DNA of 64,000 nt from JAJDXW01 sp965223775 (GTDB taxonomy: Bacteria > Pseudomonadota > Gammaproteobacteria > HK1), in assembly GCA_965223775.1 (NCBI GenBank), contig OZ245021.1, positions 1,426,001 through 1,490,000 on the forward strand, read 5' to 3'. Shown here piece after piece: positions 31,751-39,568 of the stretch (its first letter is position 1; each line of letters starts with the position of its first letter). The position numbers were made by a program, and so were the translations under genes. The notes beneath the pieces were generated by a model, which was not told where the DNA came from, made no database searches, and saw only the letters and a list, made by a program, of their open reading frames with translations.

Positions 31751-32314
31751 ATGAACCCCCGCGACCCCGCAATCCCCCAGGCGACCTACCAGGACGTCAT
31801 CGACGCGCCCGCGCACCGGGTGGCGGAAATCCTCGACGGCCGACTGTACGTGAGCCCGCGACCACCCCCGCTCGCGGCGCTCGCGAAGACGTATCTCAAG
31901 TTCGTGCTCATGGCGGCGTTCGACAGCGGCCGCGACGGGCCCGGCGGCTGGTGGATCTGGCACGAGCCCGAGCTCCACTTCGGCGAGGACGTCCTGGTCC
32001 CGGACGTCGTCGGCTGGCGCCGCGAGCGCATGCCGACGATCCCGACGACGGATTACGTCACCCTCGCGCCCGATTGGGCGTGCGAGGTGCTCACGCCCAA
32101 GACACGCGAACTCGACCTCGACACGAAGCGCCCGGTCTACGCCCGCGAAGGCGTCGCGCACCTTTGGCTCATCGACCCCGCGGACCGCACACTCGAGGCG
32201 TTCGAGTTCCGCGACGGCGAGTGGGACCTCATCGCGTCCGCGAAGGACGCGGAGCCCGTCACCATCGCGCCGTTCGACGCAATCACCTTCAGCTTGGGAG
32301 ACCTTTGGCCATGA
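31751..32314 (+). CDS. Uma2 family endonuclease (DUF820)
   Basis: 187 residues of the restriction-endonuclease-like Uma2 family: HRVAEILDGRLYVSPRPPPLAA, then EPELHFGEDVLVPDVVGWRRER (the PD-(D/E)xK acidic residues in VPDVVG) and WACEVLTPKTRELDLDTKRPVYAREGVAHLWLIDPADRTLEAFE, where EVLTPKT gives the E-x-K part. The protein is complete. Members are widespread in Cyanobacteria and high-GC Proteobacteria, often near mobile DNA; the physiological target is unknown. The ATG at 31751 has no strong ribosome site. Confidence 0.88.
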   Translation: MNPRDPAIPQATYQDVIDAPAHRVAEILDGRLYVSPRPPPLAALAKTYLKFVLMAAFDSGRDGPGGWWIWHEPELHFGEDVLVPDVVGWRRERMPTIPTTDYVTLAPDWACEVLTPKTRELDLDTKRPVYAREGVAHLWLIDPADRTLEAFEFRDGEWDLIASAKDAEPVTIAPFDAITFSLGDLWP

Positions 32315-32403
32315 AGCAGGCTGGGTCGTCTTCGACCTCGGCGGCCTCCCACGCGCGGCCGTCCCTCATCTCAGACCGTATCCGCCGCCGGCCGGCCGGC
32401 GGC

Positions 32404-32612
32404 CTCCGCGCGCCTCGCCGGCGCGCGGCGCGGGCTCGTCCGCTCCACCCGGGCGCTGGCCGCCGCAGCGCTGCTCGCGCTCTCCGGCGCGCTCGCCGTT
32501 CCCCCAGGCAAGCGCGCATTCCAACCCCACCGCTGGCCTCACATCCCTTGGCGCAAGCTCAACGTTCTATCCGCAAGTATTCTTGCGCCTAGCCTTGATA
32601 TTTGCGCGTTAA
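32404..32612 (+). pseudogene. possible signal-peptide remnant of a lost secreted-protein gene
   Basis: One frame reads RSTRALAAAALLALSGALAVPP, a typical basic-plus-hydrophobic secretion signal. The frame then shifts by one base in a C-run at about 32501-32505 and continues QASAHSNPTAGL until a TAA near 32612. Signal plus AxA-like cleavage site without any mature domain suggests the 5' relic of a gene removed by rearrangement. No start codon with a ribosome site was found. The rest of the gap 32315-32657 is promoter DNA for the Fic gene. Confidence 0.35.
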
Positions 32613-32627
32613 GAGCTACATTGCGCA
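32572..32627 (+). promoter_or_regulatory. candidate promoter/operator with repeated TTGCGC motifs, upstream of the Fic gene
   Basis: CGCAAG-TATT-CTTGCG (32572-32587) is a perfect 6-bp inverted repeat. Further TTGCGC motifs lie at about 32602 and 32621, and the inverse GCGCAA at about 32551. TTGATA (32595-32600), 16 bases, TACATT (32617-32622) would serve as a sigma-70 promoter. The Fic protein starts with a winged-helix-like domain, so binding of its own operator is a reasonable guess. Confidence 0.45.
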
Positions 32628-32657
32628 TAGTGTTCAGCCGGCGGGTCGGAGGGTCCT

Positions 32658-34058
32658 GTGGCAAGACGCATTCCGGAAGAGATCCTGCTCCCGATCCTGG
32701 AAGCAGTGCAGGCCCACCCTGAAGGGGCGACGGCCTCTCAAGTCAGTGAAGCGCTCAAGCCCCCGCCGCCGCGTCGTACGCTTCAATACCGTCTTCACTC
32801 GCTTGTCGAAGCCAAGCGACTCGTCATGGAGAGCAGGGGTCGCTGGGCGCGGTATCACATCCCGAGGGTCGTCGACATACAAGTGCAAGCTACCGCCGGG
32901 CTCCCGCGAGCGAGCGTCCGTCTCACAGCCATCCCCGCACTCACCGATCCCGGTATCGAGGTCCGGAACCATGTTCGCCAGCCGCGCGAGGCACGTGCCC
33001 CCGTCGGCTACAACCGGGAGTTTCTTGATTCATACCGCCCGAACGAGACCTTCTATCTCTCGGAGGACCAGCGAGTTCATCTCCGCGAGACTGGGGCTGC
33101 GCAGGCCGATGAACAACCTGCCGGCACCTATGCCAAGAAGGTCCTGAACCGCCTGTTGATCGATCTGTCGTGGAATTCCAGCCGCCTCGAGGGCAACACC
33201 TACTCTCTCCTCGATACCGCACGCCTGATTGAGCTCGGCGAGGAGGTCGAAGAGAAGGACCGCCTCGAGGCGCAGATGATTCTCAATCACAAGGAGGCCA
33301 TCGAGTTTCTGGTCAACGCCGCCGAGGACGTAGGATTCAACCGCTACACCGTTCTCAATCTCCATGCGCTGCTCGCGGACAATCTGCTTCCCGACCCGGC
33401 AGCCGCGGGTCGGCTTCGCCAGATCGCCGTCGGCATCGGCGGTTCGGTCTTTCATCCCCTCGAAGTGCCGCAGCTCATCGAGGAGTGCTTCGACCGGGTA
33501 CTTGCCACGGCTTCGGCCATCAATGACCCCTTCGAGCAGGGGCTTTTCGTGATGGCGCACCTCCCGTATCTGCAGCCATTTGAAGACGTCAACAAGCGGG
33601 TGTCTCGGCTCGCGGCAAACATCCCCCTGATCAAGCACAACCTTTCCCCACTTTCCTTCGACGACGTACCGAGGGACCTCTATACGGAGGCGGTACTTGG
33701 CGTGTACGAGCTGAATCGCACCGAGCTGCTTCGAGATGTGTTCTCTTGGGCCTACGGACGCTCGGCGGCGCGCTATGCGGCGGTTCGGCAATCGTTGGGC
33801 GAACCCGATCCGTTTCGCATGCGGCACCGCGCTGCGCTTCGCGAGCTCGTTGCCGTAGTCGTCCGCGAACGCATGAACATAAGGGAGGCGGCATTGCGAG
33901 TCAGCGCATGGGCACATGAACGCATCGACGAGGAAGACCGTCAACGATTCAGCGAGCTGGCCGAGAGGGAGCTTCTCGCATTGCACGAGGGCAACTTCGC
34001 GCGGTATGGGATCAGACCCTCCCAGTTCACTTCTTGGAAAGACCGGTGGCACGCCTGA
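32658..34058 (+). CDS. Fic family protein with an altered catalytic motif
   Basis: 466 residues. The first 75 look like a winged-helix DNA-binding domain (EGATASQVSEAL, LQYRLHSLVEAKRLV, GRWARYHI). Then come the Fic N-terminal region with the inhibitory motif SSRLEGN (S174 to N180) and the core QPFEDVNKRVSR (306-317). Canonical Fic enzymes have HPFxDGNGRxxR; here the catalytic His is Gln 306 and the first Gly is Val 311. AMP transfer should be impaired or changed, so it may be a regulator or use another chemistry. The same Q-P-F-x-D-V-N-K-R pattern is, as I recall, a recurrent Fic subfamily. The GTG at 32658 has GGAGGG upstream. Codon use is less GC-biased than in neighbouring genes. Confidence 0.85.
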   Translation: MARRIPEEILLPILEAVQAHPEGATASQVSEALKPPPPRRTLQYRLHSLVEAKRLVMESRGRWARYHIPRVVDIQVQATAGLPRASVRLTAIPALTDPGIEVRNHVRQPREARAPVGYNREFLDSYRPNETFYLSEDQRVHLRETGAAQADEQPAGTYAKKVLNRLLIDLSWNSSRLEGNTYSLLDTARLIELGEEVEEKDRLEAQMILNHKEAIEFLVNAAEDVGFNRYTVLNLHALLADNLLPDPAAAGRLRQIAVGIGGSVFHPLEVPQLIEECFDRVLATASAINDPFEQGLFVMAHLPYLQPFEDVNKRVSRLAANIPLIKHNLSPLSFDDVPRDLYTEAVLGVYELNRTELLRDVFSWAYGRSAARYAAVRQSLGEPDPFRMRHRAALRELVAVVVRERMNIREAALRVSAWAHERIDEEDRQRFSELAERELLALHEGNFARYGIRPSQFTSWKDRWHA

Positions 34059-34115
34059 AGGATCAAGTCGCTTTACGCCACCAACTTCCGGAGCGTTGCC
34101 AACCCGGAAAAATCA

Positions 34116-34314
34116 GTGCGCCGTGGAAGGCGCATTCTCTCAGTGGGTGAGATTCCCACCCGGCAACTGTCGTTCCAGCCGGTAGCGATTGGAACGGTCG
34201 TGGAGGTGGTAACGAAGCGGCTGAAGCTTCCAGTGCAGAGGGTCCTTCAGGGACCGGGTGAGCATGCAGGCCGTACCGAGCAGCGAACGCTGAGCAGGCC
34301 TCGAAAAGGGTAAA
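34116..34314 (+). ncRNA. probable 5' fragment of a group II intron (domain I)
   Basis: It starts GTGCGCCGTGG, the 5' splice-site consensus GTGYG of group II introns. A series of hairpins follows: GTGGG/CCCAC at 34143-34159, CGTTCC/GGAACG at 34171-34196, and GGTCC/GGACC at 34241-34255. Linkers such as GGTGGTAACGAAGC are of the kind seen in domain I of bacterial introns. No reverse transcriptase, domain V or 3' end follows, because the dispersed repeat at 34315 cuts it off. It is thus a dead remnant if the call is right. It rests on visual likeness only. Confidence 0.5.
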
Positions 34315-34556
34315 CTGATTACGCACAATCCTCAGCCCGTTCCCGCGGCTTCCCGGGATCGCGGGCCTCCGGGGATCGCGGGCTTCCAGCCCGCGGACGG
34401 CCGAAGGCCTGCCGTGGTCCACGCGGGCAAGGATGCCCGCGATCCCAGGAGACCCACGGTCCCTCGAAGGCGGCGGTCCCAGGAGACCCACGGTCCTTCG
34501 AAGGCGGCGGTCCCAGGAATGCGGTGGTCCCGACCTGGGCTTCGTGCGTAATCAGG
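34315..34556 (-). repeat. dispersed inverted-repeat element, copy 3
   Basis: This is the inverse of copy 1 (1895-2102): its right end read on the minus strand starts CCTGATTACGCACGAAG and proceeds through the same CCGCCTTCGAGGGACCGTGG, GCGGGCATCCTTGCCCGC and CAGGCCTTCGGCC blocks to CGTAATCAG. A block of about 34 bp near the right end is duplicated. It abuts the probable intron remnant on its left and stands 172 bp ahead of the HcnABC-like gene. Confidence 0.78.
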
Positions 34557-34728
34557 AAGGGTAATGCAGGAGCCGACCCGCCTGATATTCGCGGACGGCG
34601 CCCTCGCTGGATGGGACGCGATGGTGGTCATGCAGGCTCCTTCCGGGGTCCGTTCAGCCGCCGGATCATCCGCGTGCGACGATCGGGTTCGGACCATCCG
34701 GCCGAACGATGGACGACAATCCACCGTG

Positions 34729-37700
34729 ATGAAGCAGTACTCGAGCCCCCTTCGCCTGCGGACGCCGGGCATCGCCCGGAACGGTGCGCTCGTGTCGATC
34801 GACTTCGAGGGCGAGCCAGTACCGGCGATCGAGGGCGAGACGGTGGCCGCCGCTCTCGCCGCCGCGGGCATTGCGGCGTTTCGCCGGGCGCGAGATGGTC
34901 GCCCGCGCGGCGTCTTCTGCGGCATGGGGGTCTGCTACGAGTGCCTGGTGACGGTGGACCGGCGTCCGGGGCAGCGGGCGTGCATGACCCGGGTGCGGGA
35001 CGCAATGCAGGTCGCCGCGCATCGCGACGACGCGACGTCCGTCCCCGAGGGGGAGGCCGCTCCTCTCGTCCCGCCCCCGGCGGACCGGTTGCCGGAAGAG
35101 GATCGGGACCTCCTGATCATCGGGGCCGGTCCGGCCGGGCTCGCCGCGGCCGCGGCCGCCGCCCGGGCCGGCGTGATCGCGACCGTCCTCGACGAGCGGC
35201 CGGAGCCGGGCGGCCAGTACTTCAAGCAGCTCGCGCCGAGCCATCGATTTGCCGCGCGCCGGGCGCGCGACCCGCAGTTCGCATCCGGGGCCGGCCTCAT
35301 CGAGCGGGTTCGGGCCGCGGGAGTGGAGATCGTCGGCTCGGCCACGGTGTGGAGCGCCCACGCCGGCGGGCGCGAGGCGGGCACGGAGTCGTGTGCGGCA
35401 GAGGTGGAGGTCTTCGTGGGTGCGATCGCGCGCCGCATCCGCGCGCGCCAGCTCATTGTCGCCCCCGGGGCGTACGAGAGACCTCATCCGGTTCCCGGTT
35501 GGACCTTCCCCGGGGTCATGACCACCGGCGCCGCCCAGACCCTTTCGCGCGCTTACCGGGTCGCCCCGGGCTCACGGGTGCTCATCGCCGGCAACGGGCC
35601 GCTCAATCTGCAGGTGGCGTGCGAGCTCGCGGCGGGGGGCGTCTCGGTGGCTGCCGTCGCAGAGGCCGCGGCCCCCGCCACCACCCGGCCGCGGGCGGTC
35701 CTCGCCGCGCTCCGGCACTCGCCGGAGCTCATGTGGAAGGGGCTCGGGTACGCGGCATCCCTCGTGCGGCGCCGCGTACCGGTCCTTTACCGGCACCTGC
35801 TGGTGCGGGTCGAGGGTCGCGACGATCGGGTGTGCCGGGCCGTTCTCGCCCGCATCGATCGCGGCGGAAACATCGTTCCGGGCAGCGAGCGGGCCTTCGA
35901 CGTGGACGCGGTGTGCATGGGCTACGGTTTCCATCCCTCGACCGAGCTCACGCGCCTTCTCGGCTGCGAGCACCGCTGGGATGCCGGCTCGGGGTCCCTG
36001 GCCGTTGCGCGCGACGACGACGGCGCGACCACCCTCCCCGGGGTATTCGTCCCCGGCGACGGCGGGGGCGTCGGCGGCGCGCAGGCGGCGCTCGCTCAGG
36101 GCACCCTCGCGGGTCTCGCGGCGGCCCGCAACCTGGGCGGCCAATGTCCGCCGGACACGGAAGCGGCTCGCCGGAGCGCCCGCCGGGAGCTGGGCCGCGC
36201 CCGCCGCTTTCAGGAGGCGCTCTGGAGAATCTTCGCCGCGCCGCGGGATTTCTCCGGCCTCATCGGGGACGACGTCGCGGTGTGCCGCTGCGAATCGGTG
36301 ACGGCGGGCGCACTTCGCGCTCGCATCGCATCGGGGGCTGACGAGACCGGGGCGCTCAAACGCCTCACCCGGGCCGGAATGGGCCGGTGCCAAGGGCGCT
36401 ATTGCGGGCCGTGGGTCGCGTCGTGGTGCGCGGCGGCCCGCGGCGAGGCGCCCGATCCGTTCGGTCTCTTCGCGCCGCGTTTCCCGGTGAAGCCGGTACC
36501 CGCCCTCGCCCTCGCCCGCGAGAAGCCCGAGTGGAGCCACGACGATCAGGGCGAGCCCCTGCCGCCGCAGCCCCCCTCGCTCGCGCGAGCAGCACGCTCC
36601 ACGCCGGCGGCGGAAGCCGAAGTGGCCATCGTCGGCGCCGGGATCATCGGTATCTGCACTGCCTGGGAACTGGCCCGCGACGGCGTGGACGTCGCCCTCA
36701 TCGAGCGCGACCAGCCGAACGCCCATGCCTCCGGCAACAACGCGGGATCCCTTCACGTACAGCTCCTCGCCTACGACTTCGGCGACCTCGCTTCCGCCGC
36801 CGGCCTGCCCGCCGCCCAGACCCTGCCCCTGCAGCGCGAGTCCGCTCGCCTGTGGCCGCAAGTGGCCGAGGCGCTGGGGGCGGATCTCGAAATCGCCCGG
36901 ACCGGGGGCCTCATGGTGGCGGAGACCGGCGAGCAGATGGCGCAGCTCTCCCGCAAGGCGGAGCTCGAGGCCCGCTTCGGCACGCCGGTCGAGATGATCG
37001 GCGGCGCGGAGCTGCGCGAGCTGGCGCCCCATCTCTCCCGCGGTCTGGCGGGCGCCGCGTACTGCGCCGAGGAAGGGAAGATGAGCCCGCTCCGAGCAGG
37101 GCCTGCGGTGCTCGACGCGGCCCTCGCGGCCGGCGCCCGTCTCTTCCGGGAGACCGAGGTGCTCGCCATCGAGCGCGCCGGTTCCGCATTCCATCTCCAC
37201 ACCACCCGAGGCCCGTTCCGTGCGGGTCGGCTGCTGAACGCGGCCGGCGGCTGGGCGGCGCGGATCGCCGCCATGCTCGGGGTCTCGCTGCCGGTCCGGG
37301 CGAGCCCCATCCAGCTCATCGTCACCGAGGCCGCGCCACCGCTTCTCGGGCATCTCCTCGCCTACGCCGACCGGCACCTCACCATGAAGCAGATGGAGGC
37401 GGGGAACCTCGTCATCGGTGGCGGCTGGCCGTCGGATCTCGACCCGGGGAGCACGCGCGCCCGGGTGCGGCGCGAGAGCGTCGAAGGGAACCTCTGGGTT
37501 GCCCATCGGGTGCTGCCGGCCCTCCGGTCGCTCCACGTCATCCGCACCTGGGCGGCCATGAACGTGATGGCCGACGGCGCTCCCATCCTCGGCGAGGTGC
37601 CGGGCGTGCCCGGCTTCTTCACCGCGACGACCGTGAACGGGCTCACCCTCGGCCCGGTGCTCGGCCGCATCAACGCCGATCTGCTCCGCACCGGCCGCAC

Positions 37701-37743
37701 CGGCCGCGAGCTCGCGCCCTATACCCTGGACCGCTTCAATTGA
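34729..37743 (+). CDS. one-chain HcnA-HcnB-HcnC-like FAD/iron-sulfur oxidase
   Basis: 1004 residues that join three proteins normally separate in hydrogen cyanide synthase and opine/nopaline oxidases. Residues 1-115 form a [2Fe-2S] ferredoxin domain (C64, C69, C72, C85 in FCGMGVCYEC and QRACM), as in HcnA. Residues 125-590 form an FAD/NAD(P)-type dehydrogenase (LLIIGAGPAGL at 129, GDGGGVGGAQAALAQG) with a second Fe-S site C519, C521, C554, C559, as in HcnB. Residues 630-1004 form a DadA/glycine-oxidase-like FAD domain (VAIVGAGIIGICTA at 633, IRTWAAMNVMADGAPILGEV), as in HcnC. All cofactor motifs are intact and there is no frameshift. A glycine, D-amino acid, proline or opine oxidase is possible; HCN production is not proven. 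ATG at 34729 is used. Confidence 0.88.
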   Translation: MKQYSSPLRLRTPGIARNGALVSIDFEGEPVPAIEGETVAAALAAAGIAAFRRARDGRPRGVFCGMGVCYECLVTVDRRPGQRACMTRVRDAMQVAAHRDDATSVPEGEAAPLVPPPADRLPEEDRDLLIIGAGPAGLAAAAAAARAGVIATVLDERPEPGGQYFKQLAPSHRFAARRARDPQFASGAGLIERVRAAGVEIVGSATVWSAHAGGREAGTESCAAEVEVFVGAIARRIRARQLIVAPGAYERPHPVPGWTFPGVMTTGAAQTLSRAYRVAPGSRVLIAGNGPLNLQVACELAAGGVSVAAVAEAAAPATTRPRAVLAALRHSPELMWKGLGYAASLVRRRVPVLYRHLLVRVEGRDDRVCRAVLARIDRGGNIVPGSERAFDVDAVCMGYGFHPSTELTRLLGCEHRWDAGSGSLAVARDDDGATTLPGVFVPGDGGGVGGAQAALAQGTLAGLAAARNLGGQCPPDTEAARRSARRELGRARRFQEALWRIFAAPRDFSGLIGDDVAVCRCESVTAGALRARIASGADETGALKRLTRAGMGRCQGRYCGPWVASWCAAARGEAPDPFGLFAPRFPVKPVPALALAREKPEWSHDDQGEPLPPQPPSLARAARSTPAAEAEVAIVGAGIIGICTAWELARDGVDVALIERDQPNAHASGNNAGSLHVQLLAYDFGDLASAAGLPAAQTLPLQRESARLWPQVAEALGADLEIARTGGLMVAETGEQMAQLSRKAELEARFGTPVEMIGGAELRELAPHLSRGLAGAAYCAEEGKMSPLRAGPAVLDAALAAGARLFRETEVLAIERAGSAFHLHTTRGPFRAGRLLNAAGGWAARIAAMLGVSLPVRASPIQLIVTEAAPPLLGHLLAYADRHLTMKQMEAGNLVIGGGWPSDLDPGSTRARVRRESVEGNLWVAHRVLPALRSLHVIRTWAAMNVMADGAPILGEVPGVPGFFTATTVNGLTLGPVLGRINADLLRTGRTGRELAPYTLDRFN

Positions 37744-37842
37744 CCGTTGCTCCGCCCCGCCTCGCGCCGCGGCACCGCGCCGGCGCCACAGCGGGCGCGC
37801 CTGGACTGCTTCAATCGATCGTTGCTCCGCCCCGCCTGCCGA
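37726..37842. repeat. 75-bp tandem duplication across the end of the HcnABC-like gene
   Basis: CTGGACCGCTTCAATTGACC at 37726 recurs as CTGGACTGCTTCAATCGATC at 37801, both followed by GTTGCTCCGCCCCGCCT. The first copy contains the last codons and stop of the gene; the second has lost the stop by point changes. The spacing (75 bp) matches the 73- and 74-bp duplications at two other gene ends here. Confidence 0.8.
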
Positions 37843-37984
37843 GACCGATAGCGCAAGGCCCGGGCGCTAGCCACAAACTCTCGCCGATTTTTGTCACAAC
37901 AAGTAGACATCAGATATCGTTGGTGGACAGGAGGTGGAATATAGCGGTTACATTGAATGTATTAGTTGACACGCCCCACCTCCG

Positions 37985-38690
37985 TAATGGTCAGAACATC
38001 GCGATCCGGTCATCCAGATCGCATCCATGGTGTTGCATTTCGAGATGCCCATTCGGTGGTGAAGCTGGTGATGGAACGACCCGAGCATCAGGTGCGGTTT
38101 CCCCCGGAACGTCAGCGATTCGAATCCTGCATGGGAGACCGCCGCCCCCAGGGTGTTCCACTGCATGTGAAAGAGGACATGGAGCGGATGCGAGGCCACC
38201 ACCAGGTGGACGAGGACGCTGCTCAGGTAGATGAGGTGCTCGAGCGGATGCATCGAGAGCCCAGACCAGGGTCCGAGGTTGTCGTTGCGGTGGTGCAGGG
38301 CGTGGGCGATGCGGTAGAGCGGATGCCAGTGAAGCAGGCGATGGATGAAGAAAAAGTGGGTCGCCGTGAAGAACGGGATCGCGCACGCAGCGACGAAACC
38401 AAGGACGAACCAGACCGGGTGGGCGCTCGGATCGAGGTAGAACGGCACGAGGTCGTTGGCGTAGGCCCACATGAAGCCCACTTCGTAGGCCGTCCACACG
38501 GTGATTCCGCTCGCGCAGCTCCACAACATGTTGTCGAGTCGAGGAGCTGACTGCGCGCGACGAAGCGCTGCGGCGTCGCGTTCAGCTCGCGCGCATCGAA
38601 CTTGCGCTCCGTCCCTTGGCGCCTGAGGGTGTAGAAGAAAAGATGCAGTGCGCCCGCGATGCCAGCGAAGACGGGGTCGGTTGAATTCGC
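37985..38690 (-). pseudogene. sterol desaturase / fatty acid hydroxylase family, frameshifted
   Basis: The minus strand encodes the diiron hydroxylase core: FFFIHRLLHWH, HALHHRND, and SFHHQLHH as the three His clusters, with hydrophobic segments around them. The upstream part (FAGIAGALHLFFYTLRRQGTERKFDAREL, then ARSQLLD) is in another frame. The two parts join at TCGAGTCGAG (38534-38543), a 5-bp duplication that causes the shift. Removing it gives ARSQLLDNMLWSC, a smooth sequence. The N-terminus before about 38690 is lost to an in-frame stop, and the segment after the last His cluster is also disordered, so several lesions are present. Once a membrane lipid or sterol hydroxylase, it is now very probably inactive. 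Confidence 0.75.
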
Positions 38691-38699
38691 TCACGCCCA

Positions 38700-39086
38700 A
38701 CCCGTCGCTGCAGATCACGTAGACACTTCACCAACCAACCGGACTTGGCAACAGAGCCATCGCGGGATTGTCGGAGACAAAATCGGGCGTAACCGCGGGC
38801 CTCGACGCGGGGGTCGGGGGGAGCTCGGAGTCGCGCTTTCCCGCAGGTTATCGCTTCCGCACGACTGTCTGAGGCAGCGTGAAATGTGAATCTAATCAAC
38901 AGTCTCCGTCGACGAAGTCATTGACAAGTCCCCGCCGCGCAGTCTGTTTGACAACCACTCGGCGGAAAGATAGGGTGAGTCCTGGTTAAAGGCAGTCGGG
39001 CGCCTGCGGGTCGGTCGCCTTTCGTCCCGCCGGTGATGCGGAGTCGCGAGCCCTTTGGGCCGCCAGGCGGGGGTGATTTGAAAAGA
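38700..39086. other. intergenic region upstream of the RidA-ABC operon
   Basis: No gene is supported in this stretch. It should hold the control region of the operon that begins with the RidA gene; the one promoter candidate is listed separately. Base composition falls here compared with the preceding 30 kb, which may mark the edge of acquired DNA. Confidence 0.45.
38948..38976 (+). promoter_or_regulatory. candidate sigma-70 promoter of the RidA-ABC-amidase operon
   Basis: A consensus TTGACA (38948-38953), a 17-base spacer and TAGGGT (38971-38976) stand 110 bases ahead of the first gene. A second TTGACA lies 27 bases upstream. The -10 is weak, so this is a tentative call. Confidence 0.4.
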
Positions 39087-39536
39087 ATGCCCATATCGAC
39101 CAATCTGGCTCCGTCCAAATCGGCCATCACTTCCCAGGCCATTTTTTCCGGCGGGCTCGTGTTCACTGCGGGAGTCATGCCGCTTGACGCTGAGAGCCAG
39201 TCATTGCCCTCGGGCGGCGTCGGTCCCGAGACGCATCTGGCAATGCGCAATCTGAGCGCGATCCTCGCAGCAGCCGGCTCGTCCCTTGATGGGTTGGTTC
39301 AAGTCACGATCTATCTGAGGAATTGGGCCGACTTTGCCGAGATGAATGCCGTCTACGTAAGCTATCTCAACCCACCGTATCCCGCCCGCGCGTGTGTCGA
39401 AGTGAGCCACATCGGGGACGACGCTGCGCTGGAGATTGTCGCGATTGCACTCGCCAAAGTTGAAGGAAGACGAAACGAGCCGCCCTCACTATCCGAGGCG
39501 CCTCTCGCGCGCAGTCCCTCCGACGTGCGGAGGTAG
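39087..39536 (+). CDS. RidA (YjgF/YER057c/UK114) family enamine/imine deaminase
   Basis: 149 residues: SQAIFSGGLVFTAGVMPLD, ETHLAMRNLSAILAAAGSSLDGLVQVTIYLRNWADFAEMNAVYVSYL, and YPARACVEVS with the conserved Arg that binds the carboxylate of the 2-aminoacrylate-type substrate. RidA-like proteins hydrolyse reactive enamines or imines left by PLP enzymes or amide cleavage. The C-terminus is about 20 residues longer than usual and is of low likeness. The ATG at 39087 is preceded by a weak AAAAGA. It lies 32 bp before the ABC importer genes. It probably deaminates an intermediate from the imported compound. Confidence 0.85.
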   Translation: MPISTNLAPSKSAITSQAIFSGGLVFTAGVMPLDAESQSLPSGGVGPETHLAMRNLSAILAAAGSSLDGLVQVTIYLRNWADFAEMNAVYVSYLNPPYPARACVEVSHIGDDAALEIVAIALAKVEGRRNEPPSLSEAPLARSPSDVRR

Positions 39537-39568
39537 GCTGCTCATGAGCACTATTTGAGGAGGAGAAA

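Noticed and set aside
34116..34330. Cobalamin-type riboswitch ahead of the HcnABC-like gene
   Set aside because: I could not find a B12-box-like core; the GTGCG start and hairpin series fit a group II intron fragment better.
34564..34728. Upstream extension of the HcnABC-like gene to 34564
   Set aside because: The extra 55 codons lack likeness to ferredoxin domains and directly follow the repeat element; MKQYSSPLRL at 34729 fits the family start.
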